Assembly (NCBI GenBank): GCA_019745395.1 | Contig: JAIETG010000014.1 | Location: 1 to 53,649, forward strand | DNA: 53,649 bases | Source: Rhabdochlamydiaceae bacterium | Lineage (GTDB): Bacteria > Chlamydiota > Chlamydiia > Chlamydiales > Rhabdochlamydiaceae | Direction: 5' to 3' | Shown: piece by piece, positions 26,366-36,800 of the stretch | How the letters are laid out: each line of letters begins with the position of its first letter | Position numbering within the stretch: the stretch's first letter is position 1 | Notes under the pieces: model-generated | Told to the model about the DNA's origin: nothing | Database searches by the model: none | The model's input: only the letters and a program-made list of their open reading frames with translations | Position numbers and translations under genes: made by a program

Positions 26366-28031
26366 GAGCAGGCTTTCCAGTAGAACGGAACTGATTACCT
26401 TTTTCGTTGATAAAGGTAGATGGGTATATTACAGGTGTTACCATGTCTAACAAGGTGTTTTTGTAGATAGTAAACAGCTCTTTTCTTCCTTCTGCAGAAT
26501 TTAGTCTTGCAAGGTTTGCAGGTAAATATGCGATTTGATGTGCTGTTTGAGTTAATACAAGAAGAGGGTAGTGGAGAATGTTGAAGGCAGCGCTCTGAAC
26601 AGCTTGCATAGGCAAAGAAGGGGATTTAGTCAAATATCTCTTGGGTAGGCACTCTAGCAGTATCGGATTTTGTTGAACCCCAGATCCAAAGGAAATCCCT
26701 AGATCATCTCTAGAAAAAGAAGATCTTTGATGCCAAGTAGGGATCCAATTTAAAGCAAAGAGCTCTTTAAATCTCAGATCATCTGTCAGTTTTTTCAGGT
26801 CTCCAGGAATGGGTATTCCCAGCCGTTTAAATTGCTTTAAAGTAGCAAGGATCGCCATTCCAATGCCCGTTCTGTCTGTGCTGCTTTTGCAGTGCAACAC
26901 GGTTGGTAGTTTCTCATTAGCTCCGTTGATGGCAGATATGATCATATTCATATGTAAGAAGAGATGAAGAATCGATAGCCTTTTGGATAGAGAAGAAAAA
27001 TGCTGCTCTAAAGCCTTTATGTGAGGCTCTAGCTCAGGGGTTTTTGGAAGAAATTTTTGAATTTTATCCCAACCTTGACGCATGAGAAGAGGGGAAGTAT
27101 ATCCTTCTCCTAGAAATTTAAATTTCTCAAAACTGTTAAAGCTTTGGGACATTAAGATCGGTTTGCAAGACACTTTGAAAACATTTCCATGCGCATCTTC
27201 TACGGCAATCGGTTCTTTACTCAAATACTGTAAAGCTTTGATCTCTTTTTTTAAGAAACGTTTTTCATTATGTTCTGGGGTTCTCGTGTAAAAAGCCCAC
27301 ATGAGATTGGAATCAGACATGATGGCATAGACAACATATGGAAATTCTAGAGAAGCTCCATTTTCATTCCAGTTTAATCCTTCTTTTCCACGTAGGTATG
27401 TCGGCATTTCTTGCAGAGGGATTTTCGAAGGATCTGCTTTTTTCAGCAGGGGAATTCCCAGTTTGTTCGATAGCATGAAAAGGGCCTGCTCTTCTGCTTT
27501 ATCTATAGTGTTAGGACGTCCTGTATAGGCAATGGTTTCTCCGTTTTCTTTTACGACGCTTAAGTTCTGAATAGGATCCGATAATCTGTCAGCACTAGAA
27601 GAAGTAGCGTGATCAATTTGAACTACCATGCCATTATGATCTGTATAAGAATGGCCATTAAATTCACTGTTGTGCTTGTAAATGCTTTGTATTTCTAATA
27701 GGTCGGCAATTTCTTGATCTGTTTTATTTTCCAATCCAAGTAAATGTTTTAATCCTTTGGAAAGGGTGGGCCTTGCAAAAAGATCTCCTCGATTTTTTGA
27801 GCTAAAGCTGGAACTGCTAATTTCTTTTTCAGAAGCTCCTTTAGGATTTCTTTGATTAGAGATATTTTTACAAAGGTGTCTTAGGCTTTCGTGATGCTCA
27901 TAAGAGGTTGCAGAGGCCTTAGGGTACACATGTTCAACATGGACAAGAGAGATCCTTCTTCCGTCTTCTGCAGTATCTTCGTAGCGGGATATTTCGGGGA
28001 TTGGTCTTTGAAATGAAATAGATTGTGTCAT
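26325..28031 (-). CDS. CX5R phosphatase of SopB/IpgD type, candidate effector
   Basis: A 568-residue protein with no signal peptide. The motif LHCKSSTDRTGIGMAI places Cys381 and Arg387 as CX5R with the Lys after Cys and the Asp-Arg-Thr-Gly ending, as in inositol-polyphosphate 4-phosphatases and the type III effectors SopB and IpgD (NCKSGKDRTG). Upstream helices (KRLSILHLFLHMNMIISAING) and downstream helices fit the effector core. The N-terminal ~100 residues are Ser-rich and disordered, typical of a type III secretion signal region. A promoter lies just upstream. The 3' end overlaps the convergent repeat protein by 41 bp. Phosphoinositide substrate is inferred from motif class. Confidence 0.72.
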   Translation of the reverse strand: MTQSISFQRPIPEISRYEDTAEDGRRISLVHVEHVYPKASATSYEHHESLRHLCKNISNQRNPKGASEKEISSSSFSSKNRGDLFARPTLSKGLKHLLGLENKTDQEIADLLEIQSIYKHNSEFNGHSYTDHNGMVVQIDHATSSSADRLSDPIQNLSVVKENGETIAYTGRPNTIDKAEEQALFMLSNKLGIPLLKKADPSKIPLQEMPTYLRGKEGLNWNENGASLEFPYVVYAIMSDSNLMWAFYTRTPEHNEKRFLKKEIKALQYLSKEPIAVEDAHGNVFKVSCKPILMSQSFNSFEKFKFLGEGYTSPLLMRQGWDKIQKFLPKTPELEPHIKALEQHFSSLSKRLSILHLFLHMNMIISAINGANEKLPTVLHCKSSTDRTGIGMAILATLKQFKRLGIPIPGDLKKLTDDLRFKELFALNWIPTWHQRSSFSRDDLGISFGSGVQQNPILLECLPKRYLTKSPSLPMQAVQSAAFNILHYPLLVLTQTAHQIAYLPANLARLNSAEGRKELFTIYKNTLLDMVTPVIYPSTFINEKGNQFRSTGKPALSPLQKKELAHAE

Positions 28032-28067
28032 AAACTAAATCCCGTTTTTTATTATTTAATAACGTTA

Positions 28068-28097
28068 ATTATAGTTTATGTTTGCTATTGTTTTCAA
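28068..28097 (-). promoter_or_regulatory. Promoter for the SopB-like gene
   Basis: On the minus strand: TTGAAA (28097-28092), an 18-nt spacer, then a perfect TATAAT (28073-28068), about 37 nt before ATG 28031. Confidence 0.65.
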
Positions 28098-28165
28098 TTA
28101 AATACATAATTTAAGTTATTTATAATTATGGGAATGTGTATATAATTATAGTTTTAATTAATGAG

Positions 28166-28196
28166 GTAGAGCTCTTATGGAATGAAAGAGCTCTAC
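28166..28196. terminator. Hairpin after the Ser/Thr-rich membrane protein
   Basis: GTAGAGCTCTT (28166-28176) and AAGAGCTCTAC (28186-28196) give a perfect 11-bp stem with a 9-nt loop, starting 17 nt beyond the minus-strand stop at 28213. T-tracts are short, but the position fits a terminator. Confidence 0.6.
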
Positions 28197-28212
28197 TTTG
28201 AGTATGTTAATA

Positions 28213-29097
28213 TTAAGTGTTGAAAAGTTTTTGAATGGATGTTTGAACAGAATTCGTAGCTGTTTTTAGAGATCTCTCTATTTTTTGCGAGAGCGTAAGA
28301 GGTTTTTTTTCTTCAACTTTTTCTTGTTTTATTTCCATAACAACAGGCTCTTGTTTTGCTTGGACCGGAGCTGCCGAATTAAAATATTTATAGGCAGCAT
28401 AAGAAACTCCCAATAAAGCAACAGCTGCTATTCCAATTTTAAGATTTGAGCTTAGCTCGGGAAGATTGCTGAGCCATTCTTTAGTGCTAACTTCCGTTTT
28501 TGGAGCAGAAGGTGCAGGGGCGTCAGTTGAGGTGGAAGAAGGCGAGTTTACTGTGCTATCTTCTGTAAGAAGTTCCTTAGCAAGAGTCTCTATCTTTTGA
28601 TCAGTGGTTACGTCAAGTTTAGTTGTTGATTCTAAGGTGGTTGAGAGTGTTTCTGTGGAAGCGCAGGTGTCTGCTGTTTGATTAAAAGAAGTAATGCCTA
28701 GAAGAGACAGGACTCCAATGTTTGTTTTCTCTGAAGTCGTCGCCAAGGAGATTTCAGGAGCGATTGTTGGTTCAGAAGAAGGATCTGTTAGTTGCATATT
28801 TTGGGAAATGTCTGCGCCTTCTATGTGATTAGAAGAATCGGTGTCCGAAGAGCTTTCTATTACCACAAGACTTTCTGGGTTGGTTGTCGGCTCAGAAGAA
28901 GGAAGCTCACTGGGTGAGTTTACAATAGAAACGTCATAATCATTTAAAGAACAGGTTGCATATTCTTGTTGTTCAGGGTTGATAAAATTGGAGAAAAGAT
29001 TTGTTAGTGGGTTACTGCTATTTGTATAGGAAAAATCCGTAGCTGCTGTTGTTCCATATGGGGTGTTTAGTTTTATATTGTCGGATATCTGGACCAT
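28213..29097 (-). CDS. Ser/Thr-rich protein with C-terminal membrane module, copy A
   Basis: A 294-residue protein. Residues 1-200 are Ser/Thr/Pro/Glu-rich and look disordered. A conserved block follows: KEWLSNLPELSS (206-217), a single membrane segment at 221-238 (IGIAAVALLGVSYAAYKY), a Lys/Glu linker and a short amphipathic end finishing SIQKLFNT. Copy B at 29421 shares the block (KDWFSNPGLS, SYAAYKYL, IFNKLFTL) and the leader sequence. No signal peptide, so it is probably tail-anchored or type III secreted and inserted into a host-derived membrane. AAGGAA lies upstream of ATG 29097. No family recognised. Confidence 0.78.
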   Translation of the reverse strand: MVQISDNIKLNTPYGTTAATDFSYTNSSNPLTNLFSNFINPEQQEYATCSLNDYDVSIVNSPSELPSSEPTTNPESLVVIESSSDTDSSNHIEGADISQNMQLTDPSSEPTIAPEISLATTSEKTNIGVLSLLGITSFNQTADTCASTETLSTTLESTTKLDVTTDQKIETLAKELLTEDSTVNSPSSTSTDAPAPSAPKTEVSTKEWLSNLPELSSNLKIGIAAVALLGVSYAAYKYFNSAAPVQAKQEPVVMEIKQEKVEEKKPLTLSQKIERSLKTATNSVQTSIQKLFNT

Positions 29098-29420
29098 GAT
29101 CTTGCATTCCTTAAATAAAAGAGTTTAACTAATAGTGAAATTCTTGAATGTGGGATATGTTATATTATATCTCTGTTTTGATCAAACTGAAAAGTTGCTT
29201 AGATTGTTTTTTGTTTGTGTTTTTTTTGTAATAATATAAATTTTATTATTTCGTTTTATTTTAGGGTTTATTTGGTGTAAGGCGACATTAGAATAAAAAA
29301 TTTATGATGAGGAATTCTGTAAATGTGAAATTTAAAGTTTCTGATAAGAAGGGGGCTTGTTTGTGTGAAAACCCAGCAATTTTCTAGGAAAAAAGCTGGG
29401 TGTAAACGTTTATTTGAAAG
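29098..29420. other. Intergenic region between the paralogous membrane proteins
   Basis: AT-rich, without a credible gene. It contains the leader of copy A (TTTATTTAAGGAA, 29107-29119 read on the minus strand, shared with copy B), a TATAAT-like element near 29165-29175 on the minus strand with a weak -35, and the terminator of copy B at 29371-29401. Confidence 0.5.
29371..29401 (-). terminator. Terminator of membrane protein copy B
   Basis: On the minus strand ACCCAGC and GCTGGGT form a 7-bp stem with a 17-nt loop, followed by TTTTCAC, starting about 20 nt after the stop at 29421. Confidence 0.6.
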
Positions 29421-30392
29421 CTACAGTGTGAACAGTTTGTTAAATATCGAACTCGTTTTAGGGGATTTCACTATTTTTCGTGAAGGATGGAGCCCTTTTT
29501 GTCTTATTCCGATTTCTCTTAAAGGCGACATAGGTTTCGCCTCTGTCTTCTCCGTAGCTGGCGGCTTTGGCTTGAGGTATTTATAAGCAGCATAAGAAAT
29601 TCCTGCTAAAGCAAGGGTTACTACTCCGGCTGTAACTGCTGTACTTAAACCGGGATTACTGAACCAATCTTTAGCAGCTTCCCCTAGTTGATCAGTATTC
29701 TTTTGCGTTGAGGTAGGAGTCTCATTTTCAGCCGTATAATAGGTTTTGGCTTTGGGGACATAGTTTGGATCCTCTTCTAAGGTACACGTTCCTGGATCTT
29801 CTTCTGGGGTCGAAGTACTACTTTTTTGGGTAATATCTTCTTCTGTAGAGCTCTGAGACATTTCTGGAATAGAAGTGTCAGAGCTAGATTCAACAGGTTC
29901 TGAACCTACGTTACTTGTTATCTGCACTATCGCAGGTGCCGTGTCTTGAGTTGGGGGAAAAGCCTCTTCGCAAGTTTCATTTTCATTACCTGCAGTAGTG
30001 CAAATATAGGTCTTTCCATTAAAAACTTGGATTGGGGATTTTTTCTCCATTGCAGCAGGAGCCATAGCAAATAGATTAGGATAAGTCTGAGGGATAGTGC
30101 CGGGGAGGGGTTTAGCGGCAAATACATTTTTTCTAAAAAAATCTTCTAAATTAAATGTGGAAAAGGATGCTGATTGATCTGGGGCTGGCGATGTGGTTAC
30201 AAGTTGATTGTTAGACGCATCTGTTATCGATCTTTCGGGAATAGGTTTTAAATTAAGAAAAAACCCTGTGTTTATATGAGACGGTAAGTCTGTGTATGTT
30301 TTATATGTGAACCTGGGGTTGAAATTTGCTTGGGTAGCATTTGGTGTGCTGCCTGGAGTATACGAGGAGATATTATAATATAGATCACTCAT
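29421..30392 (-). CDS. Ser/Thr/Pro-rich protein with C-terminal membrane module, copy B
   Basis: A 323-residue paralogue of the gene at 28213. The first ~235 residues are Ser/Thr/Pro/Glu-rich with low order (SSTEEDITQKSSTSTPEEDP). The shared block is KDWFSNPGLS (241-250), membrane segment ~252-270 (AVTAGVVTLALAGISYAAY) and basic tail ending SIFNKLFTL. The leader TTTATTTAGGAAACATAGC before ATG 30392 matches the leader of copy A nearly base for base, supporting a tandem duplication including the control region. Divergent from mdh. Function not recognised; secretion is inference. Confidence 0.78.
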   Translation of the reverse strand: MSDLYYNISSYTPGSTPNATQANFNPRFTYKTYTDLPSHINTGFFLNLKPIPERSITDASNNQLVTTSPAPDQSASFSTFNLEDFFRKNVFAAKPLPGTIPQTYPNLFAMAPAAMEKKSPIQVFNGKTYICTTAGNENETCEEAFPPTQDTAPAIVQITSNVGSEPVESSSDTSIPEMSQSSTEEDITQKSSTSTPEEDPGTCTLEEDPNYVPKAKTYYTAENETPTSTQKNTDQLGEAAKDWFSNPGLSTAVTAGVVTLALAGISYAAYKYLKPKPPATEKTEAKPMSPLREIGIRQKGLHPSRKIVKSPKTSSIFNKLFTL

Positions 30393-30562
30393 GATGCTAT
30401 GTTTCCTAAATAAAAATGTTTAATTATTAATAAATGTAATTCATTGACTCATGTATTTTATCATTTTGCTATTTCTTGGTAAATGTAAATTTATATAAAT
30501 TGTTGTTATTTATAACTATATGATAATAGTTTAAGTTTTGTTATTACGTTTTTATTTGCAAG

Positions 30563-30591
30563 TTGATTTGAAAGTGTTGTAACTATATAAT
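30563..30591 (+). promoter_or_regulatory. Promoter of mdh
   Basis: TTGATT (30563-30568), a 17-nt spacer and a perfect TATAAT (30586-30591), leaving a leader of about 20 nt with GGAGG at 30606-30610 before ATG 30617. Confidence 0.75.
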
Positions 30592-30616
30592 AAAATTTTT
30601 ACGATGGAGGACAGGC

Positions 30617-31621
30617 ATGGGTGGGGTCAAGAGAATTGCTGTGACTGGTGGAGCTGGCCAAATTGCTTATAGCTTGCTGTTTCGAATTGCCAATGGAGAT
30701 GTGCTCGGAAAAGATCAGAAGATCGCTTTGCATATTTTAGAGCTTCCTGAAGCTATGACCACTTTAAAGGGCGTTGCGATGGAGCTCGAGGATTGCGCTT
30801 TTCCTTTACTAACAGAAGTGAACATCGGATCTGATCCTCGGGAAGTATTTAAAGGAGTGGACTACGCCTTTTTGGTGGGCGCAAAGCCTAGAGGCCCTGG
30901 TATGGAAAGAAAAGATCTCCTAATGGAAAATGCGAAGATTTTCATCGAACAGGGAAAGGCTTTAGATGAAGTAGCAAATCCTGACGTCTTGGTTTTGGTG
31001 GTAGGAAATCCTTGTAATACCAATTGTTTAATCGCTCGTAGCTTTGCTAAGAGACTACATCCTCGCCAGTTTTTTGCCATGAGCAGGTTAGATCAAAATC
31101 GTGCAGCGGCATTTTTAGCGCACAAAGCAGGTGTGGATGTAGAGGAAATGTCTCATGTCGTAGTGTGGGGTAATCACTCAGCGACACAGGTCCCAGACTT
31201 TGTTCATGCAAAAATTCAAGGCAAAGACGCTCTGACAGTTTTAGCTGCACACAGAGACTGGTTAGAAAAAGATTACGTTCCTAAAGTGCAAAAAAGAGGC
31301 GCTGAGGTGATCAATACTCGAGGTAAATCATCTGCAGCCTCTGCAGCCAATGGAGCGGTAGATGCTATGAAGTCCTTAGTTTTTCCTTCTAAAGAGGGAA
31401 CTGTTTTTTCTATGTCTGTTTTTTCAGACGGAAATCCTTATGGAGTGCATTCAGGGCTAGTTTTTTCCTTTCCTTGTATCTGTAAAGGGCACGGGAAAGT
31501 AGAGATTGTTCCCGGTTTTACCTGGGACTCTTTTTTAAAAGAAAAGATCGCCCTTACCGAAAAAGAGCTCATGGAAGAGCGGAGCATGATAGAGCACCTT
31601 TTAGGGGGGAAACATGAGTGA
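30617..31621 (+). CDS. mdh: Malate dehydrogenase
   Basis: A 334-residue NAD-dependent enzyme oxidising malate to oxaloacetate in the TCA cycle. NAD-binding glycine motif [11 protein letters not shown], substrate-loop region [15 protein letters not shown] with the substrate Arg residues, NPCNTN, and catalytic His in [14 protein letters not shown]. This is the eukaryote-cytosolic-like subgroup (long N-terminal [17 protein letters not shown]) used by chlamydiae. Clear promoter and Shine-Dalgarno. It overlaps gltA by 8 bp, so the two enzymes are made together. Confidence 0.97.
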   Translation: MGGVKRIAVTGGAGQIAYSLLFRIANGDVLGKDQKIALHILELPEAMTTLKGVAMELEDCAFPLLTEVNIGSDPREVFKGVDYAFLVGAKPRGPGMERKDLLMENAKIFIEQGKALDEVANPDVLVLVVGNPCNTNCLIARSFAKRLHPRQFFAMSRLDQNRAAAFLAHKAGVDVEEMSHVVVWGNHSATQVPDFVHAKIQGKDALTVLAAHRDWLEKDYVPKVQKRGAEVINTRGKSSAASAANGAVDAMKSLVFPSKEGTVFSMSVFSDGNPYGVHSGLVFSFPCICKGHGKVEIVPGFTWDSFLKEKIALTEKELMEERSMIEHLLGGKHE

Positions 31622-32765
31622 TATTCTATTTCAGATCACGGAGCAAAATTTAGAAACAGGTCTTCGAGGATATCCTTGTGGTTATTGCACAACCTCTTTT
31701 GTAGATGCGCAAAAAGGACTTTTTTATGTAGGAAAGCCTCTTTCGGAACTTTCTGCTTCTACTCCAGAAGATGTGATCTCTTTGCTCTATCACGGAAAAG
31801 AAGTTACAGCAACAGAAAAAGCAGCTTTTATTCAAGATCTAGGGCAACGATCAGCTTTGCAAGAAAAAACGGTCCAAGCAATCGAAAAGCTTCCAAGGGA
31901 AGGGCATCCTATGAAGCTATTTTGTGCAAGCTTACTTGTTTTAGGTATGCTTGAAGGGACGGGAGACTATAAAGAAGACTGTTTGAATGTAATCGCTAAA
32001 ATCCCTCATTTAGTGGCTGTTGTGATCAATTATCATGCAGGATGGGGGAAGACCCCCCTTCCTAAAAAAGATCTTGGATACATGCAAAACTTTGCATATA
32101 TGCTACAGCTGCCAGGAAAAACAGATAAGCTCACAGAGGTCTTTACTCTATTTAATATTTTGCATTATGACCATGGGGGAGGGAATTTATCAGCTTTTGT
32201 TGGTAAGGCCGTAGCCTCTGGTTTAGAGGATATGTATGGTTCCTTAACAGCTGCTATGTGCGCCTTAGCAGGTCCTAGACATGGAAAGGCTAATCAGGAT
32301 TGTTTGCACTTCGTGGAAGGGATTTTGCAGACATTGGGTAATGAGGCAACAGAAAGCCAAGTGGAAGCATATCTTCGAGATCGTTTGGCTCGCGGCGAGC
32401 TCGTTTTCGGATTTGGACATGCAGTACTTCGAGTGGAAGATCCTAGAGCAACTGTCCAATATGCTTATGTGGAGAAATATTATCCTGAGCATCCTTTGGG
32501 GAAAATTGCTAAACACTTACGTAAGGTAGGGCCTAAAGTTTTACAAGAAAATCCGAAAATTTCGAACCCCTATCCAAATGTTGATGCCATTTCTGGAATT
32601 CTTTTAACGGCAGCAGGATTTGGCTATCCCCAATATTTTACTGTTCTTTTTGGGCTTTCTCGTTGTGTGGGAATTTCTATGCAGATTGTGTATGAAAGAT
32701 TAGAAGCGCGTGAGGGAAAAGGAACTCCTATTGTGCGCCCAAAATATCTGTATAAAGCAAGATAA
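31614..32765 (+). CDS. gltA: Citrate synthase
   Basis: A 383-residue enzyme condensing oxaloacetate with acetyl-CoA. Catalytic residues are visible: His in [11 protein letters not shown], His in [14 protein letters not shown] and Asp in YPNVDAISG. The block [15 protein letters not shown] resembles the mitochondrial-type (type I) enzymes. Chlamydiaceae lack citrate synthase, so its presence beside mdh is a marker for an environmental chlamydia with a fuller TCA cycle. Start ATG 31614 lies inside the end of mdh, with GGGGGG-rich Shine-Dalgarno sequence before it. Confidence 0.96.
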   Translation: MSDILFQITEQNLETGLRGYPCGYCTTSFVDAQKGLFYVGKPLSELSASTPEDVISLLYHGKEVTATEKAAFIQDLGQRSALQEKTVQAIEKLPREGHPMKLFCASLLVLGMLEGTGDYKEDCLNVIAKIPHLVAVVINYHAGWGKTPLPKKDLGYMQNFAYMLQLPGKTDKLTEVFTLFNILHYDHGGGNLSAFVGKAVASGLEDMYGSLTAAMCALAGPRHGKANQDCLHFVEGILQTLGNEATESQVEAYLRDRLARGELVFGFGHAVLRVEDPRATVQYAYVEKYYPEHPLGKIAKHLRKVGPKVLQENPKISNPYPNVDAISGILLTAAGFGYPQYFTVLFGLSRCVGISMQIVYERLEAREGKGTPIVRPKYLYKAR

Positions 32766-32776
32766 AGAGGATTTTC

Positions 32777-33745
32777 TTGAAACGCGTTTGGCTTTGTTTA
32801 GCATTTAGTACCTTTATACATGCGGATGAAACAAGTTTTTCTTTTGCTCCAATTTATTCGCTTCCAAGCCTGCAGAAAAGCTTTGGAATGCAAGACCTGC
32901 GCTTTTGGAAAGGAACAGAAGGGGGGCTTTCTAAGCTCCTAGCTCGTAGAGGCGTAGATGATGTTTTACATGGACATGTGCAAGATTCCTCTTTCGAGTG
33001 GGATTGGGGAGTTAGAAGCGGAGTTAAATACGATGATCCTTACGCCGAATGGCACTTGACCGCGACTCATACACATTTTCACTCTAAACCATACGCTGGT
33101 TCTCAAAATGGAAGAGAGATTGTTCCTCTTTGGCATGATCTGGAATCTCCCATAGGACAAGAATTGGAAAGGTCTTCTCATTCCAGCTGGAAACTTGATG
33201 TCGATATTGCAGACGTAGAAATTGGCAGAATTTTTGCCTTTAAGCGTTTTGTGAACGTAACTCCCCATGCAGGGATTAGAAGTACGTGGATGTACCAAAA
33301 ACTCACGATTGATTATGACCAGTTTAGCAAGGGGTTTTTAAATCAACCAGCTCTTGGGAATAATTGTTTAGCGTTAGGGGCCCGTGGTGGGGCAGATTCT
33401 TTGTGGTCTTTGGGAAAAAACCTTTCGTTTTTCGGAGATGGCGCAATAAGCTGGCTTTATGGATATCACAATATTCACGAAAGACAATCTTTAGTAACTC
33501 TAGGAGGCTCTATTCCTCCTCGCCCTCGTATTAATATTTCTATGTTAGAGTGTTCTTTAGGATTCCAATATGCAAAGCAATTTCCTCGATCTCAGAGCAG
33601 TTTAACGGTGAAAATGGGATATGAGATCAACTACTTTTTTAACCGCAATCGTTGGATGAATGGGTTTAGTCCTATGGAGCCAAGTGTTGACCAAGAGAAA
33701 ATTTCCTTACAAGGCCTTTCTTTAGGGTTTCGTCTGGATTTTTGA
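32777..33745 (+). CDS. Lpg1974-like outer-membrane porin (MOMP-like)
   Basis: A 322-residue beta-barrel protein. Signal peptide MKRVWLCLAFSTFIHA, cut before DET. Alternating strands through the protein end in LSLGFRLDF with the terminal Phe that the BAM complex recognises. Blocks such as FEWDWGVRSGVKYDDP and FVNVTPHAGIRSTWMYQKL are typical of the Legionella Lpg1974 / Simkania MOMP-like family, which form pores. TTG 32777 is preceded by AGAGG. It follows gltA by 11 nt and is probably cotranscribed. Confidence 0.85.
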   Translation: MKRVWLCLAFSTFIHADETSFSFAPIYSLPSLQKSFGMQDLRFWKGTEGGLSKLLARRGVDDVLHGHVQDSSFEWDWGVRSGVKYDDPYAEWHLTATHTHFHSKPYAGSQNGREIVPLWHDLESPIGQELERSSHSSWKLDVDIADVEIGRIFAFKRFVNVTPHAGIRSTWMYQKLTIDYDQFSKGFLNQPALGNNCLALGARGGADSLWSLGKNLSFFGDGAISWLYGYHNIHERQSLVTLGGSIPPRPRINISMLECSLGFQYAKQFPRSQSSLTVKMGYEINYFFNRNRWMNGFSPMEPSVDQEKISLQGLSLGFRLDF

Positions 33746-33896
33746 TTTCCAAGAGTTGATCCAGGCTTTCAATTGAAATAATTTATACTCTTTTAGTGAT
33801 GAAGCATGTCGTTTTCTTCTATTTGAAATAAAATAGTTAATTGGAGTTTTTTTTCAGTTTCTTTATAGTGTAGCTTCATTTTTTTTTGAGGTTATT

Positions 33897-36800
33897 TTGT
33901 TTGTTTCTCCAAAACCGCCAGGATCATCACGAAATTTAGCTCCAGAGAGTTCTCCTAAGGAAAAAAGTTATATTGGTTTGGGTTGGGATCATGTAAGTGG
34001 GGCTATTGGCGGCTTTATTCAATCGATTCAAAAAAAAGCAGGTTTTGCCGCATCTGATTTTGCTGCAAATTTAGCACACGAGAATTTTCAACGAGTTTTT
34101 AGAGGAACACCCTATGCTGCCTACACTAGCTACGAAGAGGCATTGGATGCCTATCGCAACGATTGTCGAGAATCTCCATCCAGTGCGACTCAAGAAATTG
34201 CAAAAAGGATGTTTTCTCTGCCGATTTGGGACTTGGCCTATGAAACTTTAGCGCCCTATTTTTTAGGGGGCGGAGAGAAATCTTCAGATGGCTTTGCGGA
34301 TAAATTCGTTAGAGACACGATAGCTGTTAAAGAATCGTTACGTCGGGATATTGGACAAGGAATAGTTTATACTACGGGTCTCAAGCTCTCCGCTTATACT
34401 TTCCTATTTGATTCTCATAGGAACGGGAACTATCCTTATTTAGCAGGGAACCGATTTGTAAATGGGCGAAAGATTGGAGTTTTACGTCATGGAGTTCCGG
34501 TAAGAGAATGGTTGGAACTTTCTGCGATCCTTCCTAAATCTAAATCAGGAGATAACATACAAGAAGAGGCGAAAGAGCCTAAAAACTTGGGTAATTCTCG
34601 CATCTCTGAAGAGTATAGATCCTTTCTAGATGCCTGCGCTCTTGAGGGTAAGAAAATTCTTTATAACTGTTTATTAAATCCCTACAACACAGAGGGGGAT
34701 GAAAGACCTCGTATTGAAGCGTTATTTAAATTGGGGTTGGAAGAGCAGTATAAGGACACGTTCCATTTTATAAGAATCCCTGCGGACGGTCCCATAATCA
34801 AAGGATGTAAAGATACTACTAACTTAGAGTCTTACACAGGCCTTATTCGTCATAATATCAAAGAATTGGAAACGTGGTCTGCTGCGGATTTTCAAAGTTG
34901 GGAAGCTCTATCTAAAAAAAACTTAAAAGGATTTGTTCCTGGCTCTGAAAGAATGAGAGATATCATTTTAGATAAGTATGAACCACTATTACAGTTTGCG
35001 TATTCTGTGATTCTTACTGCTTATGATAACAATGGTCGGCGCGATCTGGATCTGGATGAGTTAACGCATCTTTTACGAGAAAAAAAACAAGCCTTAATGA
35101 TGCTCTTTTGCACACTTTTAAAGATGTGTTTAATCAAAGAATTGGGGATTACCGATTACAATAATACTTGTAAAGATGCGATTGATCGCGGTTCCATGCA
35201 TTTAGTTTGTGATTTTCTTTGGGATTGTTTTTTAACGAGCTCTTTAAAATACAGTGAAGATAATTTGCGGGTTCATGCTGCCTGGCCTGCTGTTATGGCC
35301 AAAACCCAAGCTATTTTAGAGGATCGAGCCGAGTGGATTACTTCTTTCGCCCGATGGATAGAAAGAGTGGAGTCTAATCGTGATTTTAAGAAAGCTATTT
35401 TTGATTTTTGTAAGAAGAATAGGCTTACACCTGATCTTCCTGTAGATTTTCTAAATGCGCATAAATCTATCGGTTATATAAATAACCTTATTTCTAAAAC
35501 CCAAGGTGATTTTACTCTGTCTCGAAAATTGTTGCTTTCTTCCACTTTTGACGCAAGCAACCTATTAGTTGATCAAGAGCCTTTAAGGAAATATATCCTG
35601 AGAGGGCTTCCTTTGATTTTAGAAAGAAGTCGATATCATAACCTTCCTTTGTCCGAATCTCCAGAATCTGTGTTACAATTTACAAATGTATCAGAAGATG
35701 CTGAATCAATTAGTGGAGAGTTAGGATTTTTCTCTCCAGATTTTGACGAATTTGTCGGGGGTCCTGTTTTTACTATATCTGCCGAAACTCTAAAAGTGGG
35801 GAAGGTAGAAGTTGCTGTAAGGTGGAAAATTGAAAAAGCAGATTTGGAAAAAAAAACAGTTCCGATACAACTCTCTATCATGTCCCGACTTCGCCCGATA
35901 GAAGAAGAGTTTGAACGTATTGAGGAAGAAACTGATGGTACGGAACATAAATCAGCAGGAGATGGTGCTGCTGAAGAATCTCAAGAAAGAAAATTATTAA
36001 GAGAGCAAGCTATTCGAGAGAAAGTTGCGGCTCGACAAGCTTTGCAAATCAAACCACAGATGCTTGAGGATCCAGTTATTGATGTTCCACCGAGCGTTGT
36101 AGTTGCAAGACAATCTTTAGCCTCGCAATTAGGTGATCGAAAAGATCCTGGAATTACACGTTCTCATAGTGCAGGATCTCTTCTAATGACTCATAAAAAT
36201 CCTCTTGTTAGAGAGGCTCCAAATCGAAAAGAGCCTTCGATTGTCCTTGTAGAAGATGTTGTAGATGGAAATATAACTCCACCCGAAATATTGGAGCAAT
36301 TTCCTGAGGAAAATAAGAGGGATGCAGAAGAGGTTGTTGCTAAAAAACCTTATTCTCGGAGATCTCGGATGGGACGAGATATTGTACTTCTTGGATGTGG
36401 TGCTGCAATGGGATCTGCAATCACGTCGTTGTGGTCGAGGAGCTTTTTTGGCTTTGCAAAATCTAATACGTCTCACAATGACAAAGAACCATCGATTACA
36501 AATAAAGAAGTAGAGGCATTAAGACGCTCCTTTTCTGAGCAAACGACTACTGCTTCTCAAACTGATGAATCAAGTCAGGTTGCATTTTTCAATAATTCAC
36601 AGAAAGCAGTTAGGACAGATGCTGAAAGAAAGAAATCTAAGAAAGAGAAAGTTCCCGTTTTGGAAAGTATGCTTTTATTGCCCGCTCCAGGCATTGTTAA
36701 GCCAGATGTTATTTCTAGTTTGATGAAGTCAAGCCGCGATATTTTACCTAATTATGTTTTCAGTCTTAACTCTGAAGGTTTCGGGTCAACAGCCCTTGTT

